This document shows positions 61,956 through 64,000 of a DNA stretch of 64,000 nucleotides, piece after piece. The stretch is taken from positions 124,001 to 188,000 of the forward strand of contig NZ_FVZN01000013.1 of the NCBI RefSeq assembly GCF_900168685.1, in the 5' to 3' direction. A program made the position numbers and the translations under genes. The notes below the pieces were generated by a model that was given only the letters and a program-made list of their open reading frames with translations, had not been told where the DNA came from and searched no databases. The DNA comes from Solibacillus isronensis (GTDB taxonomy: Bacteria; Bacillota; Bacilli; Bacillales_A; Planococcaceae). Positions within the stretch are counted from its first letter, which is position 1; each line of letters opens with the position of its first letter.

Positions 61956-62197
61956 AGGCAGGGACATAAGTAGAATTATTGTGAAATAATAGGAAAGCCT
62001 TTATTAAGAAACGGGTATTTTGCAAAATTGATTGGAATGCAGGGCGACTCCTGCGGGAATAGCGTGACGCTTGAGACTACAGGCTCAGGCCACGCCCGCG
62101 GAAAGCGTCCCGGAATGGAAATCAATTTTAAAGTTCAGCAAAAAAATGATATTTTTCTCTGAGAGAAAAATATCATTTTTGGGTTATGTCCCGGCCT
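61956..62197. repeat. 242-bp inverted-repeat-bounded intergenic element
   Basis: The ends are AGGCAGGGACATAA (61,956-61,969) and TTATGTCCCGGCCT (62,184-62,197), inverse copies over 13 of 14 bases. Inside are a GC-rich stretch (GGCGACTCCTGCGGGAATAG to GCCCGCGGAAAGCGTCCCGG), very different from its AT-rich surroundings, and a long perfect hairpin (AAAAATGATATTTTTCTCT). Similar GC-rich GACTCCTGCGGGA...CCCGCGGAAAGCG stretches recur in Bacillaceae genomes as dispersed repeats (recalled, not checked). It fills the gap of about 300 bp after the HEAT gene. Confidence 0.7.
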
Positions 62198-62203
62198 TTT
62201 TTT
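62142..62203 (+). terminator. Hairpin and T-run at the right end of the inverted-repeat element
   Basis: A 19-bp perfect AT-rich stem around GAG (AAAAATGATATTTTTCTCT and its inverse), followed after the right repeat end by a run of T (62,197-62,203). It may terminate the HEAT-repeat transcript. Confidence 0.6.
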
Positions 62204-62247
62204 GCAGAAACAGCCGGCCCCTTCTCACGGCGACAACTGTATTCAAA

Positions 62248-63351
62248 TTATCCCCAAATCTCTTTTGAAATATCGACAATATACTTCAGTTTTGCCCATT
62301 GTTCATCTTCAGTCAGAATATTTCCGTGATGCGTTGAGGCGAATCCACATTGTGGACTAATACATAATTGCTCCAACGGCACAAATTTTGTTGCCTCTTC
62401 AATACGAGCTTTAATATTTTCCTTCACTTCTAATTCACCATGTTTGGAAGTGAATACGCCCAGCACTACTTGTGGTCCGCCATTTGGAATGTATTCCAAC
62501 GGTCCGAAATCACCGGAACGATCATCATCATATTCCAGGAAAAATCCATTTACTTTTTCTTTCGCAAATAATGTAGGCGCAATTTTAGCATAGCTTCCCT
62601 CGAACGCCCATTTTGAGCGATAGTTGCCGCGGCAAAGATGAGTCGTGATGATTAAATCTTCCGGCTTATCCTCCAACACTCCATTTGTAACACGAAGAGC
62701 TAAATCGATTAACTCTTCACGAGAATACCCGCTATCATTGAATGGAATTTCCGGAGCATTCAGTCCGGCAATGTACACATCATCGAGCTGCAAATAACGG
62801 CAGCCTGCATCATAAAAGGCTTTAATGGCATCACGGTATGTGCTGATAATATCCTTTGAGTATTCTTCAAGATCCGGATAAATATCCAGATTGCGAATAC
62901 CCGCATTAAATAGCTGGTTTGGGCTTGGAATGGTCTGTTTGGCAACAGCTCGGTCTCCTACTATTTCCTTAAATTCGATAAAATCTTTAATATGGGGGTG
63001 ATCCGGGTTAAACGAAATTTTACCGATTACCCGCACATCATATCTTTCGGTTTCTTCGCCTTTGAATGCGAACCCTGAATCCGGAACATACCCCTCTACT
63101 CCATTTAAATGTTCAAGGAAATCTGTATGCCAAAATCTGCGGCGAAATTCTCCGTCCGTTACAGCTTGAAGGCCTACTTCAATCTGCTTATCAACAATTT
63201 TCTTAATTTCCTCTGTTTCGATGGCATGCAGTTCCTGTTCCGAAATATTGCCTCCCTGGAAATCCTTTCTTGCTTTGTGGATTCGCTCCGGTCTTAATAA
63301 ACTACCAACATGATCCGCTCTAAATGGTGCTTTTACTAATGTTTTCGTCAT
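62248..63351 (-). CDS. MetE C-terminal-like methyltransferase (YxjG/YxjH type)
   Basis: About 367 residues, the length of Bacillus YxjG/YxjH, which correspond to the catalytic half of cobalamin-independent methionine synthase. The zinc ligands are visible as His and Cys in THLCRGN and Cys in ISPQCGFAS. FRADHVGSLLRP at the start and YLQLDDVYIAGL are family-typical. It probably transfers a methyl group to homocysteine. The ATG at 63,351 follows GGGAG by 7 bp. No S-box riboswitch is seen; the LysR gene directly upstream is the likely regulator. Confidence 0.92.
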   Translation of the reverse strand: MTKTLVKAPFRADHVGSLLRPERIHKARKDFQGGNISEQELHAIETEEIKKIVDKQIEVGLQAVTDGEFRRRFWHTDFLEHLNGVEGYVPDSGFAFKGEETERYDVRVIGKISFNPDHPHIKDFIEFKEIVGDRAVAKQTIPSPNQLFNAGIRNLDIYPDLEEYSKDIISTYRDAIKAFYDAGCRYLQLDDVYIAGLNAPEIPFNDSGYSREELIDLALRVTNGVLEDKPEDLIITTHLCRGNYRSKWAFEGSYAKIAPTLFAKEKVNGFFLEYDDDRSGDFGPLEYIPNGGPQVVLGVFTSKHGELEVKENIKARIEEATKFVPLEQLCISPQCGFASTHHGNILTEDEQWAKLKYIVDISKEIWG

Positions 63352-63458
63352 ATACAATCTCCCGCTTTCCTTTTGGTTTTCTTAACGTAAGGCTAGTGTA
63401 GCATGGGGAAATCGTTATTACGTAACACCTAAATCCTATCCCTCGTTATAGCCTTAAA

Positions 63459-64000
63459 CTATAACTGGACGATTTCTTGTTCAACAGATTCTTTTAAATA
63501 CTGTATATACGTATTCGCCATTGTACTATTTGTAACATTTTGATGAGTTATATACCCTACATGAATTTGTTCGTCCACCTTTAAAGGAACCGCTATAATG
63601 TCTTTACTGTTTAATTTATGACTGATTACCCCTGTGGAAATCGTATAGCCATTTAACCCGATCAGTAAGTTAAATAATGTGGCACGATCGGTAACCTTAA
63701 TATTTTTCGGTCTGGAAAGCGTGCTTAAAATCTCCTCCGAGAAATAGAACGAATTATAATCGCCCTGTTCATAGGAAAGGTATGGGTAAGGATCCAGGTC
63801 CGATAAAGTGACATACTCTTTTTTGGATAGCGGATTTGCCGAGCTGATAAATATGTGCGGCTTTGCTGTAAATAGCTCATGAAACTGTAAATTGCCTTCT
63901 CCTAAAAACTTGCTGATTACTTTTTTATTGAATTCATTGACATATAAAATGCCGATTTCGCTCCGTAAGTTTTTGACATCTTCAATAATTTCATAGGTTT
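63459..64000 (-). CDS. LysR-family transcriptional regulator, N-terminus cut by window edge
   Basis: Manual minus-strand translation from the right edge to a TAG at 63,459 gives ~180 residues without a stop: IGILYVNEFNKKVISKFLG, FTAKPHIFISSANPLSKKEY, TDRATLFNLLIGLNGYTIST and IIAVPLKVDEQIHVGYIT. This is the C-terminal substrate-binding domain of a LysR regulator. The DNA-binding N-terminus lies beyond the window. It is in the same direction as the MetE-like gene, about 107 bp upstream of it, so it probably regulates it in response to a sulfur or methionine metabolite. Confidence 0.85.
   Translation of the reverse strand, partial: TYEIIEDVKNLRSEIGILYVNEFNKKVISKFLGEGNLQFHELFTAKPHIFISSANPLSKKEYVTLSDLDPYPYLSYEQGDYNSFYFSEEILSTLSRPKNIKVTDRATLFNLLIGLNGYTISTGVISHKLNSKDIIAVPLKVDEQIHVGYITHQNVTNSTMANTYIQYLKESVEQEIVQL

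Overview
The window reads as a low-GC Gram-positive chromosome of the order Bacillales, most likely the Planococcaceae (Lysinibacillus/Solibacillus-like). This is inferred from AT-rich intergenic DNA, strong AGGAGG-type ribosome binding sites, GTG and TTG starts, LuxS, a bacillibactin-type siderophore locus, a Bacillus-type LexA box and Fur boxes. No rRNA, tRNA, phage, transposase or CRISPR array was seen.

Bases 1-29,900 form a large acyl-CoA catabolic island. It holds an iron-sulfur quinone reductase (FadF-like, cut by the left edge), an ACAD/CaiB/aldehyde dehydrogenase operon, a seven-gene operon (ADP-forming acyl-CoA synthetase, ACAD, crotonase, SDR, two flavin reductases, AhpD-like protein), an LLM flavin monooxygenase/TRAP transporter/phosphotriesterase-like lactonase operon, and a riboflavin kinase/crotonase/Hbd/thiolase/EtfBA operon. 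A PrpR-N type sigma-54 activator and the sigma-54 gene itself lie in the same island. Four near-consensus -24/-12 promoters sit in front of these operons, so the island looks like a self-contained RpoN regulon. The enzyme set fits uptake of an organic acid, Baeyer-Villiger-type oxygenation, lactone opening, CoA activation and beta-oxidation; this pathway is inference.

Bases 30,000-34,600 hold a two-component system co-transcribed with two lipoproteins. Bases 34,800-50,260 hold a catecholate siderophore locus with a Fur box at each outer end: dhbE, a free aryl carrier protein, a two-module NRPS (Gly then Thr), MbtH, MFS exporter and Sfp-type PPTase on the plus strand, converging on a CYP152-type P450 and dhbB-dhbC-dhbA on the minus strand. 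The isochorismatase has lost its usual carrier domain, which is present as the free gene instead.

Bases 50,800-64,000 are mixed housekeeping and accessory genes: an amino acid:cation symporter, a DnaQ-like exonuclease behind a LexA box, a cupin, a TPP riboswitch with thiW, an amino acid ABC transporter joined to luxS, a HEAT-repeat protein, a MetE-like methyltransferase and a partial LysR regulator.

The most unusual non-coding signal is a family of about 50 copies of TATTAGAA, mostly phased at 21 bp, in five intergenic arrays between 30.0 and 61.4 kb, always on the plus strand whatever the direction of neighbouring genes. One small array abuts the broken end of a chemotaxis-receptor gene remnant.
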